Shown here in pieces: positions 28,143 through 38,510 of a stretch of 64,000 nt of DNA. Position numbers and translations under genes: made by a program. The stretch covers positions 78,784 to 142,783 of the forward strand of contig UQTD01000001.1 in NCBI GenBank assembly GCA_900543845.1, in the 5' to 3' direction. Under the pieces are notes generated by a model, which saw nothing but the letters and a program-made list of their open reading frames with translations, was not told the DNA's origin and searched no databases. Positions within the stretch are counted from its first letter, which is position 1; the number at the start of each line of letters is the position of its first letter. This DNA comes from an uncultured Collinsella sp. GTDB lineage: Bacteria; Actinomycetota; Coriobacteriia; Coriobacteriales; Coriobacteriaceae.

Positions 28143-28170
28143 ATCTTAGACAAGAATTCGCGATTTGCAA
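28143..28170 (-). promoter_or_regulatory. rpsP promoter
   Basis: Minus-strand TTGCAA (28165-28170), a 16-nt spacer and TAAGAT (28143-28148). The start near 28136 gives a leader of about 120 nt, with a GCAGC/GCTGC hairpin just before the ribosome site. Confidence 0.6.
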
Positions 28171-28202
28171 GCACATCCACGCACCCCACATGAGCTGCGC
28201 GG

Positions 28203-28208
28203 TATACT
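28203..28208 (+). promoter_or_regulatory. -10 element for dinB, leaderless message likely
   Basis: TATACT ends 6 nt before the dinB ATG, which would place the transcription start on or next to the start codon. There is no Shine-Dalgarno sequence and no good -35 at 17 nt. Leaderless messages are common in actinobacteria. Confidence 0.4.
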
Positions 28209-28214
28209 CATGCC

Positions 28215-29468
28215 ATGAAAAGACGCGAACATACATACGGTTATGAGGATGCTGCGGGCGTCACGCCGCCGCCCTGGACGGGGCCGGCGGTGGGCCTCAT
28301 GGATCTCGATGCGTTTTTTGCGAGCGTGGAGATGCTCGATCATCCCGAGTGGCGCGGCAAGCCACTCATCGTGGGCGGCGATGCCGATTCCCGCGGCGTC
28401 GTGTCCACCTGCTCATACGAGGCACGTCGCTTTGGCGTGCACTCTGCCATGCCCTCGGCCGAGGCACGGCGCCTCTGTCCGCAGGCCATTTGGACGCACG
28501 GACACTTCGATCGCTACCGTGAGGTGAGCGCACAGGTCATGGCGATTCTCGCCGACGAGACACCGCGCGTGGAGCGTGTGTCCATCGACGAGGCCTTTAT
28601 CGATATTACGCCGGGCCGGTTCGCGCCCGAAGACCCGCTGCTGGTTGCGCGGCGCATAAGCGACCGCGTGGCAGCGCTGGGAGTGACGTGCTCAATTGGC
28701 GTGGGCTGCAACAAGACGGTCGCAAAGATCGCAAGCGAGCGCGACAAGCCGTTTGGGCTGACTATCGTGCGCCCCGGAACCGAGCAGCGCTTTTTGGCTG
28801 CGCTGCCGGTATCTGCCATGAGCGGCATCGGGCGCTCGGCCGAGGAGCGACTGCGTCGCATGCGCATCTATACGCTCGGCGAGCTTTCACGCGCGCCAGA
28901 GTCCACCCTGGCTGCAATCTTTGGCGTGAATGGCGAGCGCATGCGTCAGCGTGCTTTGGGGCTCGAAGTATCCGAGGTCACCAGCCTGGATGACGAACGT
29001 GAAGTTAAATCGGTGAGCAATGAGCGCACCTTTGCGAAGGATTTGACTGAGCGTGGGGATATCGAGGCGGCGATTGCGCTGCTGGGCGAGTCGGTTGGGC
29101 GCCGCCTACGTCGTCAAGGGCTGACGGGCGGAACCGTAACGCTCAAGCTCAAATACTCTTACGGTAGCGGACGCACGGCACAGCGCCGCTTGCCCCACCC
29201 CACCGACGACGAGAATATCTTTGTGGCCGTAGCGCTCGAGCTGCTCGACAATATCTGGCAAGAAGGCATGCACGTGCGTCTGGCGGGTATCGGCATGAGC
29301 GACTTCAACCACCAAGGCGGTATCCAAACTGACCTGTTCTGCGAGATTGATGACCGCGGAGCCCAATCCAGCGACCGCCGCGACCTCTCCGTCGCCATCG
29401 ACGCCGTCCGAGACAAATTCGGCGACGCCGCCCTATCCTTCGGCCGCCAATCCCGCTTCAACGATTAA
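28215..29468 (+). CDS. dinB: DNA polymerase IV (Y-family translesion polymerase)
   Basis: 417 residues. The palm has MDLDAFFASVE and SIDEAFIDI with the catalytic acids; the fingers have CSYEARRFGVHSAMP. The thumb helix-hairpin-helix (PVSAMSGIGRSAEERL) and the little-finger domain follow. The enzyme copies past lesions with low fidelity. No beta-clamp motif of the usual QxxLF type is obvious at the C-terminus. It is the only plus-strand gene between 1.1 and 49.6 kb. Confidence 0.95.
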   Translation: MKRREHTYGYEDAAGVTPPPWTGPAVGLMDLDAFFASVEMLDHPEWRGKPLIVGGDADSRGVVSTCSYEARRFGVHSAMPSAEARRLCPQAIWTHGHFDRYREVSAQVMAILADETPRVERVSIDEAFIDITPGRFAPEDPLLVARRISDRVAALGVTCSIGVGCNKTVAKIASERDKPFGLTIVRPGTEQRFLAALPVSAMSGIGRSAEERLRRMRIYTLGELSRAPESTLAAIFGVNGERMRQRALGLEVSEVTSLDDEREVKSVSNERTFAKDLTERGDIEAAIALLGESVGRRLRRQGLTGGTVTLKLKYSYGSGRTAQRRLPHPTDDENIFVAVALELLDNIWQEGMHVRLAGIGMSDFNHQGGIQTDLFCEIDDRGAQSSDRRDLSVAIDAVRDKFGDAALSFGRQSRFND

Positions 29469-29480
29469 CCGCCTTTGGGC

Positions 29481-29523
29481 AAAAAGAAAGCCGGGCAGGT
29501 GCGGAAAACCACAACTGCCCGGC
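29481..29523 (-). terminator. Intrinsic terminator after rsfS
   Basis: The 9-bp stem GCCGGGCAG/CTGCCCGGC (29490-29498 with 29515-29523) is followed on the minus strand by CTTTCTTTTTG. It lies between the converging dinB and rsfS genes and may also stop dinB transcripts, though the plus-strand tail lacks Ts. Confidence 0.8.
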
Positions 29524-29569
29524 GAACGGTAGAGGGAAGCTCTAGAGAAGCCCCGGCCCAAATAAGGTC

Positions 29570-30025
29570 CTAGAGGAGGTTGAGGGGGAGCTGGGGAGCG
29601 TCGCCCCAGAGCTTCTCGAGACGATAGAAGTCGCGTGCCTCGGGGGTGAAGACGTGGACGACGACCGAGCCGTAGTCCATGAGCATCCAGGTCTTCTGCT
29701 CGCGGCCCTCGATGGAGAACGGGTGCTCACCGCAAGCCTCGGCGACCTTCTCCTCGATCTCGTCGACGATCGAATCGACCTGACGGTTATTGGTACCGGT
29801 GGCAAGCACAAAGTAGTCGCACACGTCGGAGAGCTCGGTCAGATCGAGCACTTGCACGTCCTCGCCCTTCTTGTCGTAGGCGGCCTGCGCGGCGGCGCGG
29901 GCGACATCCTCGGCGGCAACACCGCTCGCGGACAGCGAGGCAGCGGTGCGGTCGGACGTGGCAACGAAGCTCTTATGCTCCACACCTTCAAGAATCTGCT
30001 CGTCGGTCATGGTCTCGTCGGCCAT
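29570..30025 (-). CDS. rsfS: Ribosomal silencing factor RsfS
   Basis: RsfS binds L14 and blocks subunit joining in poor conditions. The core has VLDLTELSDVCDYFVLATGTNNRQV and WMLMDYGSVVVHVFTPEARDFYRLEKLWGDA. It is 151 residues, with a 38-residue N-terminal extension not found in short homologues. The ATG has AGAGG upstream. It ends the obgE-nadD-yqeK-rsfS run. Confidence 0.93.
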   Translation of the reverse strand: MADETMTDEQILEGVEHKSFVATSDRTAASLSASGVAAEDVARAAAQAAYDKKGEDVQVLDLTELSDVCDYFVLATGTNNRQVDSIVDEIEEKVAEACGEHPFSIEGREQKTWMLMDYGSVVVHVFTPEARDFYRLEKLWGDAPQLPLNLL

Positions 30026-30052
30026 GGAATACCTCTTTCTAGACAGCCCGAG

Positions 30053-30661
30053 CTAGCGCAGCTGGGCGTAATGGTTGTAAATCGTAATAGCCGTGGGATA
30101 AAGATAGCGCCCGGACTGGATTACGTAGACCAGACCCTGCGCAAAACAGGAGAAGAACAACTCGTCAAGCGTCGACTCCCCCACCATCTTGCGCAGCGCG
30201 TGGGCATAATCACCATGGCGGTTGGGCTCGATGGCATCGGCCACAAAGACCACCATATCGAGCGGCGTCATGTCGCAGGCGCCCACGGTGTGACGGTCGA
30301 CAGCCTGGAAAACGGCCGGCGATAGCTCGGGAAATAGCTGCGGAAGCTCATAGGCGGCAACCGGACCATGTAAAAGCGGCGTCGCGGCAGACGGAGAGCC
30401 GGCAATCTTAATGCCATAATGCAGAGCGCGCGTGACCAGCTCGTCGTCGGAGAGTACCTTATCCCAGTCGTGAATCAGGCCGGCGGCGGCGGCATCAAAG
30501 CGGTCGACGCCATACACCTCGGCCAGATGAAGCGCAGTCTCGGCAACACCCAGCGAATGCATGTAGCGCTTGCGCTTATCCTTCATACGCACATCGAGCA
30601 GCTCTTGAATGCGCTTGAGCAGCTCGCGCTCATCACCCTCAAACTGATCCTCTACCGACAA
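30053..30661 (-). CDS. yqeK: HD-domain hydrolase YqeK (Ap4A hydrolase family)
   Basis: 202 residues of HD fold: the metal-binding HSLGVAETA at the N-terminus, GLIHDWDK (the HD pair), and VFVADAIEPNR. YqeK in Bacillus cleaves diadenosine tetraphosphate symmetrically. The location directly after nadD is conserved. The start is TTG with GGGGG 6 nt upstream. Confidence 0.88.
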   Translation of the reverse strand: MSVEDQFEGDERELLKRIQELLDVRMKDKRKRYMHSLGVAETALHLAEVYGVDRFDAAAAGLIHDWDKVLSDDELVTRALHYGIKIAGSPSAATPLLHGPVAAYELPQLFPELSPAVFQAVDRHTVGACDMTPLDMVVFVADAIEPNRHGDYAHALRKMVGESTLDELFFSCFAQGLVYVIQSGRYLYPTAITIYNHYAQLR

Positions 30662-30673
30662 CGTAGACCCCCA

Positions 30674-31351
30674 TCACTCAAAATCTTCTTGACCCAAATC
30701 GGTATACAGCCCGCGTTTGCGAATATAGCCGAGCACGGACTCGCTCGTAAGATAGCGCACGCTCATGCCACGGGCAACTCGCTTACGAATGTTGGTCGAG
30801 CTGATCGCCAGCGCCGGAATCTGGATATAACGCACGTCAAACGGCAGGCCCGACTCTTTGATTCGCGCGCGAGCCGTATCGATGTCAAAGCCGGGACGTG
30901 TCGCAGCAATAAAGGTTGCCAGTTCGGCAATCTCATCAGCATTGTGCCAGGTCACAATATCGATAATCGCGTCGGCGCCCGTAATAAAGTAGAGCTTTGC
31001 CTGAGGCGGGTAAAAGTCGCGAAGGGCATGAAGCGTATCGGCCGTATAGGTCACGCCAGGACGGTCGATCTCGAAACGGCTCGCCAAAAAAGCCGGATTC
31101 GCAGCGGTGGCGAGAACCGTCATGGCATAACGGTCCTCGGCAGGCGTCACCGGTTTGTCGAGCTTAAAGGCGGGAGAGCCGGCCGGCATAAAGAGCACGG
31201 CGTCCAAGTCGAGCGACTCGCGCGCCTGCTCGGCGGTAACCAAGTGCCCGTAATGTATCGGGTCGAAGGTGCCACCCATAATGCCAAGCCGAAACTCCTG
31301 CCCATCCTTGATAGGCAGCTCAGGCAGACCAATTCCACCGCGCAGCGACAT
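30674..31351 (-). CDS. nadD: Nicotinate-nucleotide adenylyltransferase
   Basis: NadD makes deamido-NAD from NaMN and ATP. The nucleotidyltransferase motifs are GGTFDPIHYGH and ISSTNIRKR. 225 residues, including about 22 residues before the first strand, which is longer than usual; the ATG has GGAGG 11 nt upstream. It follows obgE by 3 nt. Confidence 0.94.
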   Translation of the reverse strand: MSLRGGIGLPELPIKDGQEFRLGIMGGTFDPIHYGHLVTAEQARESLDLDAVLFMPAGSPAFKLDKPVTPAEDRYAMTVLATAANPAFLASRFEIDRPGVTYTADTLHALRDFYPPQAKLYFITGADAIIDIVTWHNADEIAELATFIAATRPGFDIDTARARIKESGLPFDVRYIQIPALAISSTNIRKRVARGMSVRYLTSESVLGYIRKRGLYTDLGQEDFE

Positions 31352-31354
31352 GAC

Positions 31355-32824
<1,470 letters not shown>

Positions 32825-32828
32825 CTAC

Positions 32829-32872
32829 AAAAAAGAGGGAGACCCTTGAATCCTAAAACTCAAGTGCCTCCC
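32829..32872 (-). terminator. Terminator between rpmA and obgE
   Basis: A 12-bp imperfect stem (32837-32848 with 32861-32872), followed on the minus strand by CTTTTTTG. It probably partly separates ribosomal protein expression from obgE. Confidence 0.75.
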
Positions 32873-32897
32873 ACATATGTGCTCTATGAAGGGTGAA

Positions 32898-33155
32898 TTA
32901 CGCGTTCGCGAGCGGGCGTACGCTGACCCTGTGCTTGATACCCTTGTGGAACTCAACGGTACCGTCGACCAGCGCGAACAGCGTATCGTCCTTGCCACGG
33001 CCAACGTTCTCACCCGGGTGGATGTGCGTGCCGTGCTGACGGACGAGAATCGTGCCCGTGGTTACCGTCTGGCCGGCGAAGCGCTTCGTGCCAAGGCGCT
33101 GACCGCGGGAGTCACGGCCATTACGGGAGGAACCGAGTCCTTTTTTGTGTGCCAT
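32898..33155 (-). CDS. rpmA: 50S ribosomal protein L27
   Basis: 85 residues: [46 protein letters not shown]. The N-terminus begins directly with the mature A-H-K-K form, so no propeptide needs to be cleaved, unlike in Firmicutes. It lies 33 nt after rplU. Confidence 0.97.
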   Translation of the reverse strand: MAHKKGLGSSRNGRDSRGQRLGTKRFAGQTVTTGTILVRQHGTHIHPGENVGRGKDDTLFALVDGTVEFHKGIKHRVSVRPLANA

Positions 33156-33188
33156 TGTGTATACCTACTCTTTCGTTACGAGTGTAAT

Positions 33189-33563
33189 CTACTCGGCGAC
33201 GGGAGCCTCGGCAACAGCCTCGGCCTCTGCCTTGACAGCCTTCTTGGCGCGGGACGTAGCCTGGACCTTCACGATCTTCAGCTTGGTGAGCTGCTGACGG
33301 TGACCCTTCAGACGACGATAGCGCTTACGCTTGTGGAACTTGAAGACCAGCTGCTTCTCGCCCTTGAACTGCTCAACGATCTGAGCGGTAACCTTGGCCT
33401 TGGCCAGCTTGTCGGGATCGGTGACGATCTTCTTACCATCGTTGAGGAAGATGACCGGCAGGGTGACCTTGTCGCCCTCATTGCCCTCGATCTTCTCGAC
33501 GGTGATGACATCGTCGGTGGCGACCTTGTACTGCTTGCCGCCCGTGTTAACGATTGCGTACAT
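33189..33563 (-). CDS. rplU: 50S ribosomal protein L21
   Basis: 124 residues: MYAIVNTGGKQYKV at the start and RKRYRRLKGHRQQLTKLKI as the RNA-binding signature. An Ala/Glu/Val-rich tail of about 20 residues extends beyond the usual end. The ATG at 33563 has AAGGG 9 nt upstream; the frame is open seven codons earlier but the L21 family starts here. Confidence 0.96.
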   Translation of the reverse strand: MYAIVNTGGKQYKVATDDVITVEKIEGNEGDKVTLPVIFLNDGKKIVTDPDKLAKAKVTAQIVEQFKGEKQLVFKFHKRKRYRRLKGHRQQLTKLKIVKVQATSRAKKAVKAEAEAVAEAPVAE

Positions 33564-33605
33564 GTTTACTTGCCCTTCATGCATCAGTTAGTGCAACAGC
33601 CGAAT

Positions 33606-33634
33606 ATAGTAGCAGGCGATAATACCCCCGTCAA
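33606..33634 (-). promoter_or_regulatory. rplU promoter
   Basis: Minus-strand TTGACG (33629-33634), a 17-nt spacer and TACTAT (33606-33611) with an upstream TG. The -35 element overlaps the stop codon of the upstream DUF2344 gene. This is one of the best promoter matches in the window. Confidence 0.8.
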
Positions 33635-34443
33635 CGAGTATGTGGAGCAAATCCACAAGTTCGCACAGGTATGGGGCTGACGAGTCGGCCCTCGTCGTCC
33701 TCGCATGCTTGATTCTGACGCTCGACATCGTAGGAGCAGATGGTCACGAGGTCTTGCATACCGGTGGAAACAATAGGTGCATCGACGCCCGGGGTCAAGC
33801 CCTGCAACAAAACATCAGCAGCGGAAAGCAAAATCTCCGGACGCATGGAGCCCTCGTTGTCGGCATGGGTGTCGAGCATAAGCACCAGATGGTCCTCACA
33901 CTCCCCCGCCGCAAGCTTATAGCCAACGAGCGTATGGTCCAGATCAAGACGCTTGCTCTTTTTGCCGCGCGCATAGTCAATGCCATGACCCGCGCGCAGC
34001 GTGTCGATCGCAGCTCGCACCTCGTCGGCGCTCACGGGAGCCTCGGGGTCCAGGTGCAAGTCGATGCGGTACGACAGACGCGTAAGCTGAGCCGTCAGCG
34101 CCGGCGTGCGCACGTCGATGTAGGCAGCCTCGATAGGCGCCAGATCGGCAGGCGATGCAGCGGCCAGGCGCTCAAAGGCCTCGTCAAGCGCGACGAACTC
34201 GGTCATAAACAGGTCATACCACTCGCAGGTCGACGACGTGCCCACGGGCAGCGCCGACGAAAAGCCCACGCGCATATGCGGCGAGAAACCCTGCGTCACG
34301 GCATAGGGCAGGCCCGCACGGCGCACGATGCGCTCAATGGTATGGATTAGTTCCAGATGGCCCAGGTACTTAAGGCGATCACGCTTGCCGTAGCGAACGC
34401 GCAGCCTAAAGAGCGTGGGATTGTCGGTCAAGCGCTCACTCAT
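33631..34443 (-). CDS. DUF2344 (TIGR03936) family protein
   Basis: 270 residues of a family commonly found next to, or fused with, B12-type radical SAM proteins. It has the diagnostic RLRVRYGKRDRLKYLGHLELIHTIERIVRRAGLPYAVTQGF-type start and PHMRVGFSSALPVG. Its biochemical role is unknown. The ATG overlaps the radical SAM stop by 4 bases (ATGA), pointing to coupled translation and a shared task, probably in RNA or cofactor modification (inference). Confidence 0.85.
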   Translation of the reverse strand: MSERLTDNPTLFRLRVRYGKRDRLKYLGHLELIHTIERIVRRAGLPYAVTQGFSPHMRVGFSSALPVGTSSTCEWYDLFMTEFVALDEAFERLAAASPADLAPIEAAYIDVRTPALTAQLTRLSYRIDLHLDPEAPVSADEVRAAIDTLRAGHGIDYARGKKSKRLDLDHTLVGYKLAAGECEDHLVLMLDTHADNEGSMRPEILLSAADVLLQGLTPGVDAPIVSTGMQDLVTICSYDVERQNQACEDDEGRLVSPIPVRTCGFAPHTR

Positions 34444-36317
34444 GCGCGATCACCCATCAATACGTTCTTGGCGTGGAGCGTGGGACAGATTCCGCAGCCA
34501 GTGCACGACGTGCGGGTGCAATCGGGCGTCGTGACGCCCTCGAGCGAACGGCGGTATTCGCGCTCGAGGAAGCCGCGCGTGCAGCCGGGGCTCACGTGCT
34601 CCCAGGGCAGACGCCAGTCCAGCTCGTAGGGCAGGTGCACCAGCTCGTTGAGGTCGATGCCGTTTTTGGCAGCGGCCTCCTTCCAGTTGTCGAGCGAGAA
34701 GTGCTCCACCCAGGCGTCGAAGCGCGAGCCCGCACGCCAGGCATCGATGATGACCGGCGTCATATCGCGACCGGCACGGGAGAGCGCAGCCTCGATAAGC
34801 GAGGTCTCGGCATCGTGGTAATGCACGCGTACGGCGCGGTTGCGCACGCTCGTGATGAGCAGCTTTTGGCGGCGCTTGACGTCGTCGTAATCGAGCTGCG
34901 GGCACCACTGGAAAGGTGTTGCCGCCTTGGGGATAAAGACCGAAACAGAGATAGACACCGAGATGGAGCCGCGGCGCGCCTTGGGCACCACGGAGCGGCC
35001 GAGCTCCAGCACGTGATCGGCCAGGTTGGCGATAGCCACGATGTCCTCGTCGCGCTCGCCGGGAAGGCCCATCATGAAGTAAAGCTTCATGCGGTTCCAG
35101 CCGGCCTCGAAGGCCGCCTTGGCCGCGCGATCCAAGTCCTCCTCGGTCACGTTCTTGTTGATGATATCGCGCATACGCTGGCTGCCCGCCTCGGGCGCGA
35201 ACGTCAGGCCGCCCTTCTTTTCGCCAGCGACCGACTCGGCCATATCAACGCCAAATGAATCCAAGCGCTGCGAGGGAATGGACACGCGAATGCCCGTGTC
35301 CTCCAGACGACGGTTGAGCCTACCGAGCACGTCGCGGATACAGGAGTGGTCGGTCGTCGAAAGCGAGGTAAGCGACACCTCGTCATAGCCAGTCTTTTCC
35401 AAGCCCTGGATCACCGATGACACGATCTGATCGGCCGAGCGCTCGCGTACCGGACGATACGTCATGCCTGCCTGGCAAAAACGGCAGCCGCGGGCGCAGC
35501 CACGCAGGATCTCGATAGACAGGCGATCGTGGACGAGCTGCGCATACGGCACGCACGACTGAGAAAGCGGATTGGTTGCACCAAAGTCCTCGACGACGCG
35601 CTTGTAGACTACCGGCGGAACGTCCTTGCCCTCGCGCGGCACGGTGTAGCCATGCGGCGAGCAGGGCTCGTCATGACGCACCTCATACAGGGAAGGCACA
35701 TAGGTACCGGCGACCGTCGCGAGCTGCTCGACAATCTGAGCGCGCGAGACGCCCTCGTCGCGCAAGCGGCGATGCAGCTGGCAAATCTCGAGCAGCGACT
35801 CCTCTCCCTCGCCAATGAGGATGGCATCGAAGAATGCCGCGTACGGCTCGGGGTTATACACCGAGGGACCACCGGCGACGATGATGGGATCGTCCTCGGT
35901 GCGGTCGGCAGCCAACAGCGGAATGCCGGCGAGATCGAGCGCTTCGAGGAAGTTCGTCACAGCCATCTCGTGCGGCACGTGCATGCCGACGATGTCGAAC
36001 GATGCCACGGGCGCTGCACCCTCGAGCGACAGCAGCGGAATCCCGGCCTCGCGCATGGCATCGCCCATATCGGGCCACGGCACGTAGCCGCGCTCGCAGG
36101 AAATGCCCTCGGCCTGATTAAGGATGTTGTAGAGAATAGCGATGCCCTGGTTGGGCAGACCGACCTCATACACGTCCGGATAGATCATGCAGCAGCGATA
36201 GTCGGCATCGGCCTTTGAGAGCGTGCCCCACTCGTGGTCGATATAGCGACTCGGCTTTTCGACCTTGGCGAGCAACGGCTCGATCAGATGAAAACAGTCT
36301 TGGTATGGAACGCGCAA
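34440..36317 (-). CDS. B12-binding-type radical SAM protein (TIGR03960 family)
   Basis: 625 residues. An N-terminal cobalamin-binding-like domain (PDVYEVGLPNQGI, VGMHVPHEMAV, VAGGPSVYNPEP) precedes a radical SAM core with the cluster cysteines C274, C278 and C281 (RGCARGCRFC). The C-terminus has an extra cysteine cluster (CTRTSCTGCGIC), which could bind another iron-sulfur cluster. Family function is not established. The start is TTG behind AGGGG. It sits just downstream of the cell-shape genes. Confidence 0.88.
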   Translation of the reverse strand: MRVPYQDCFHLIEPLLAKVEKPSRYIDHEWGTLSKADADYRCCMIYPDVYEVGLPNQGIAILYNILNQAEGISCERGYVPWPDMGDAMREAGIPLLSLEGAAPVASFDIVGMHVPHEMAVTNFLEALDLAGIPLLAADRTEDDPIIVAGGPSVYNPEPYAAFFDAILIGEGEESLLEICQLHRRLRDEGVSRAQIVEQLATVAGTYVPSLYEVRHDEPCSPHGYTVPREGKDVPPVVYKRVVEDFGATNPLSQSCVPYAQLVHDRLSIEILRGCARGCRFCQAGMTYRPVRERSADQIVSSVIQGLEKTGYDEVSLTSLSTTDHSCIRDVLGRLNRRLEDTGIRVSIPSQRLDSFGVDMAESVAGEKKGGLTFAPEAGSQRMRDIINKNVTEEDLDRAAKAAFEAGWNRMKLYFMMGLPGERDEDIVAIANLADHVLELGRSVVPKARRGSISVSISVSVFIPKAATPFQWCPQLDYDDVKRRQKLLITSVRNRAVRVHYHDAETSLIEAALSRAGRDMTPVIIDAWRAGSRFDAWVEHFSLDNWKEAAAKNGIDLNELVHLPYELDWRLPWEHVSPGCTRGFLEREYRRSLEGVTTPDCTRTSCTGCGICPTLHAKNVLMGDRA

Positions 36318-36326
36318 AAGAAACCC

Positions 36327-37256
36327 CTAAGCAGCGAGATCGGATGCATCCTCGAAAGGACTCATGGGACGGGTGGCACCGGCTACCGTGGTCACCAGGT
36401 CGCGAACGCGCGAGAACGTGGCAGCAGCGACCTCGTTGGCGCGGCTGTAGTCGACATCGCGCTCGTAGAGCGACACGAGCGCTCGACCCATGCCATAGGT
36501 ACCCGCAGCGGCGGTAAGCGCCTTAACGACAAAGCCGATGTGCGGCGTCTGCTTCACCAATGCGCGGGTGACGGCGCGAATCACCAGACCGCCGGCAAGC
36601 ACGCCCGCGACCTCGTAGCCGCGCTCGGGCTTAATGCCGCGCCCAAATATGGCCGCCAGCTCAAAGAGCATGCCCACCTGCGCCAGCGCCATCACGGGAT
36701 AATCGGCGCCCGGCAAAAACACCAGGGCGCCCGTCGCCATGTTGGTGAGCGCGCACGAGGTAATGATGCGATTTGCCGCCGCGATGCGCATAAAAGCAAA
36801 GTTGGCGGCAAAAGCCGTCTCCTTGTCCGTACGATCGAGGATCCAGCGAGCAAGCGTCTCGAGCAGATAGGTCTTATCGGTCGCCGCCACCACGCCGAGC
36901 ATGGGCGTAGATTCCTCAACGAACGGCACCTCGACGGCGGACTCGGCAAGCACGCACACGGGCGCGCCGGCAATCACGAGCTCCTGCACAGCACTCTCCA
37001 GGCGGTCGGATCCGCACGAGAGGACCAACACCACGTCGGTATCGGCCTTGGGAACGATACGGTCCTCCACCAGGCGATCAACACGCACAATGCCCGAAGT
37101 CGTCTGCGGCACAAAGGCATCGCGCACCGTCTCGACCAAAAAGCGAGACGCGGTCGAATCAAGGTAAACCGAGACACGCACCGGTGTATCGGAATCCTTC
37201 TTAACAGACGCGCCCATCTTAAAAGCGCTGGTCAACTTATCTACGGGAATCTTCAT
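36327..37256 (-). CDS. DUF697-like membrane protein of unknown function
   Basis: 309 residues. The first 140 form a soluble alpha/beta region (VLVLSCGSDRLESAVQELVIAGAPVCVL), resembling a degenerate nucleotide-binding fold without a P-loop. The second half has hydrophobic helices (ITSCALTNMATGALVFLPGADYP, ELAAIFGRG, GVLAGGLVIRAV) like DUF697 proteins, which often accompany GTPases. I cannot assign a function. It lies between rodA and the radical SAM gene with gaps of 18 and 9 nt, so it is probably co-expressed with the elongation machinery. Confidence 0.7.
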   Translation of the reverse strand: MKIPVDKLTSAFKMGASVKKDSDTPVRVSVYLDSTASRFLVETVRDAFVPQTTSGIVRVDRLVEDRIVPKADTDVVLVLSCGSDRLESAVQELVIAGAPVCVLAESAVEVPFVEESTPMLGVVAATDKTYLLETLARWILDRTDKETAFAANFAFMRIAAANRIITSCALTNMATGALVFLPGADYPVMALAQVGMLFELAAIFGRGIKPERGYEVAGVLAGGLVIRAVTRALVKQTPHIGFVVKALTAAAGTYGMGRALVSLYERDVDYSRANEVAAATFSRVRDLVTTVAGATRPMSPFEDASDLAA

Positions 37257-37274
37257 GGCAAACCCCTCCAGCGG

Positions 37275-38501
37275 TTACGCGGCGCCCGAACGATGCCGCC
37301 ATATGGATTGTACGATACCCACCGTCAGCAACTGAATCATCATCGACGACGAACCAAAACTAATAAACGGCAGCGGAATACCAGTAATCGGCATCATGCC
37401 AATGCACATGCCGATGTTCTCGAAGGTCTGGAACGCCCACATGCCGACGATACCCACGCACGATAGGCGCAAAAACAGTGACTCGCACTTAAAGGCAACG
37501 CGGATCGTCGAGAAAATCAGCAGCACGTAGAGGCACAGGAGCAAAAAGGAGCCGCAGAAGCCGAACGTCTCGGACAGGAAGGCGAAGACGAAGTCGGTGT
37601 GGAACTCGGGTAGAAAGCCGCCGGCCGACTGCGTCGCGTGGCCCAGGCCCTTACCAAAGAAGCCACCCGAGCCGACGGCGATGAGCGACTGCTGCAGGTT
37701 GTAGGCATCATCCGAATCGGCTTTGTCGGGGTCGATGAAGACTGTCAGACGGTTCATCTGATACTGCTTGATAAGCACGTCGTGGCCAAGGAGCGAATCA
37801 AAGACCGAGTCGAGCGCCAAGATGAGCGCAATCAAACCAACCAGCAGGGCCAAGGTCGACAGCACCCATTCGCGGCGTGCACCGCTCATGCAGATGACGA
37901 TGGCACCCGAGACCAGCACGACCAGGCCCGAGCCCAGGTCGCCCATGGCGACGACGGCCAAAAACGGGATGGACAGCATACCGCAGAGCTTGACGTAGTC
38001 GCGAACGGTATCGATGCGACCGTTGTATTGCGAGCCAAGCGTGGCCATAAAGAAGATGGTGATGAGCTTGGCAAGCTCAACGGGCTGGAAGGTCAGGCCG
38101 ATACCGGGAATCTTGATCCAACCCGTCATTCCCAAACCGCCCGTGTAGGACAGGCCCGGAATCTTAGGCGAGAAGATCACGATGAGATCGACGACGAGCA
38201 GAGCCGTCGAAAAGTTGGAAATGCCACGCAGGTCGGTGCGCCAAACGAGCACCGCCAGCACCGCGCCAATGCCAATGCCCAGCAGGTGGCGCGAGAACGA
38301 GGCATCGGCCTTAAACTGCGACGCCGACCAAATAATGATGGCGCCATAGGCAACGAGCGCGACGGTAGCCAGCAGCACGCCGATATGTACCTTCTGGCGG
38401 AACGTGCCGCGCGAGGCCGAGAGCTGCTTGTTAACGCGGTCCAGGCTGCTGCGGGAGCCGGTTTTGGTTGAGCGGAACAGGTCCGCCGGCGAAAAGTCCA
38501 T
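37275..38501 (-). CDS. rodA: Rod-shape peptidoglycan polymerase RodA (FtsW/RodA/SpoVE)
   Basis: A SEDS family glycosyltransferase of 408 residues with about ten transmembrane helices. Signature pieces: FQPVELAKLITIFFMA, a VAMGDLGSGLVV region, and the C-terminal GIPLPFISFGSSSM. It polymerises lipid II with PBP2 for side-wall growth. The N-terminal 35 residues are basic and cytoplasmic. The start is ATG behind AGGAGG. It follows pbp2 by 9 nt. Confidence 0.93.
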   Translation of the reverse strand: MDFSPADLFRSTKTGSRSSLDRVNKQLSASRGTFRQKVHIGVLLATVALVAYGAIIIWSASQFKADASFSRHLLGIGIGAVLAVLVWRTDLRGISNFSTALLVVDLIVIFSPKIPGLSYTGGLGMTGWIKIPGIGLTFQPVELAKLITIFFMATLGSQYNGRIDTVRDYVKLCGMLSIPFLAVVAMGDLGSGLVVLVSGAIVICMSGARREWVLSTLALLVGLIALILALDSVFDSLLGHDVLIKQYQMNRLTVFIDPDKADSDDAYNLQQSLIAVGSGGFFGKGLGHATQSAGGFLPEFHTDFVFAFLSETFGFCGSFLLLCLYVLLIFSTIRVAFKCESLFLRLSCVGIVGMWAFQTFENIGMCIGMMPITGIPLPFISFGSSSMMIQLLTVGIVQSIWRHRSGAA

Positions 38502-38510
38502 CGCAACCTC

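Noticed and set aside
28215..28245. A possible SOS box (CGAACATACATACGG) at the start of dinB
   Set aside because: Only one half matches the Gram-positive LexA palindrome, and it lies inside the coding sequence.
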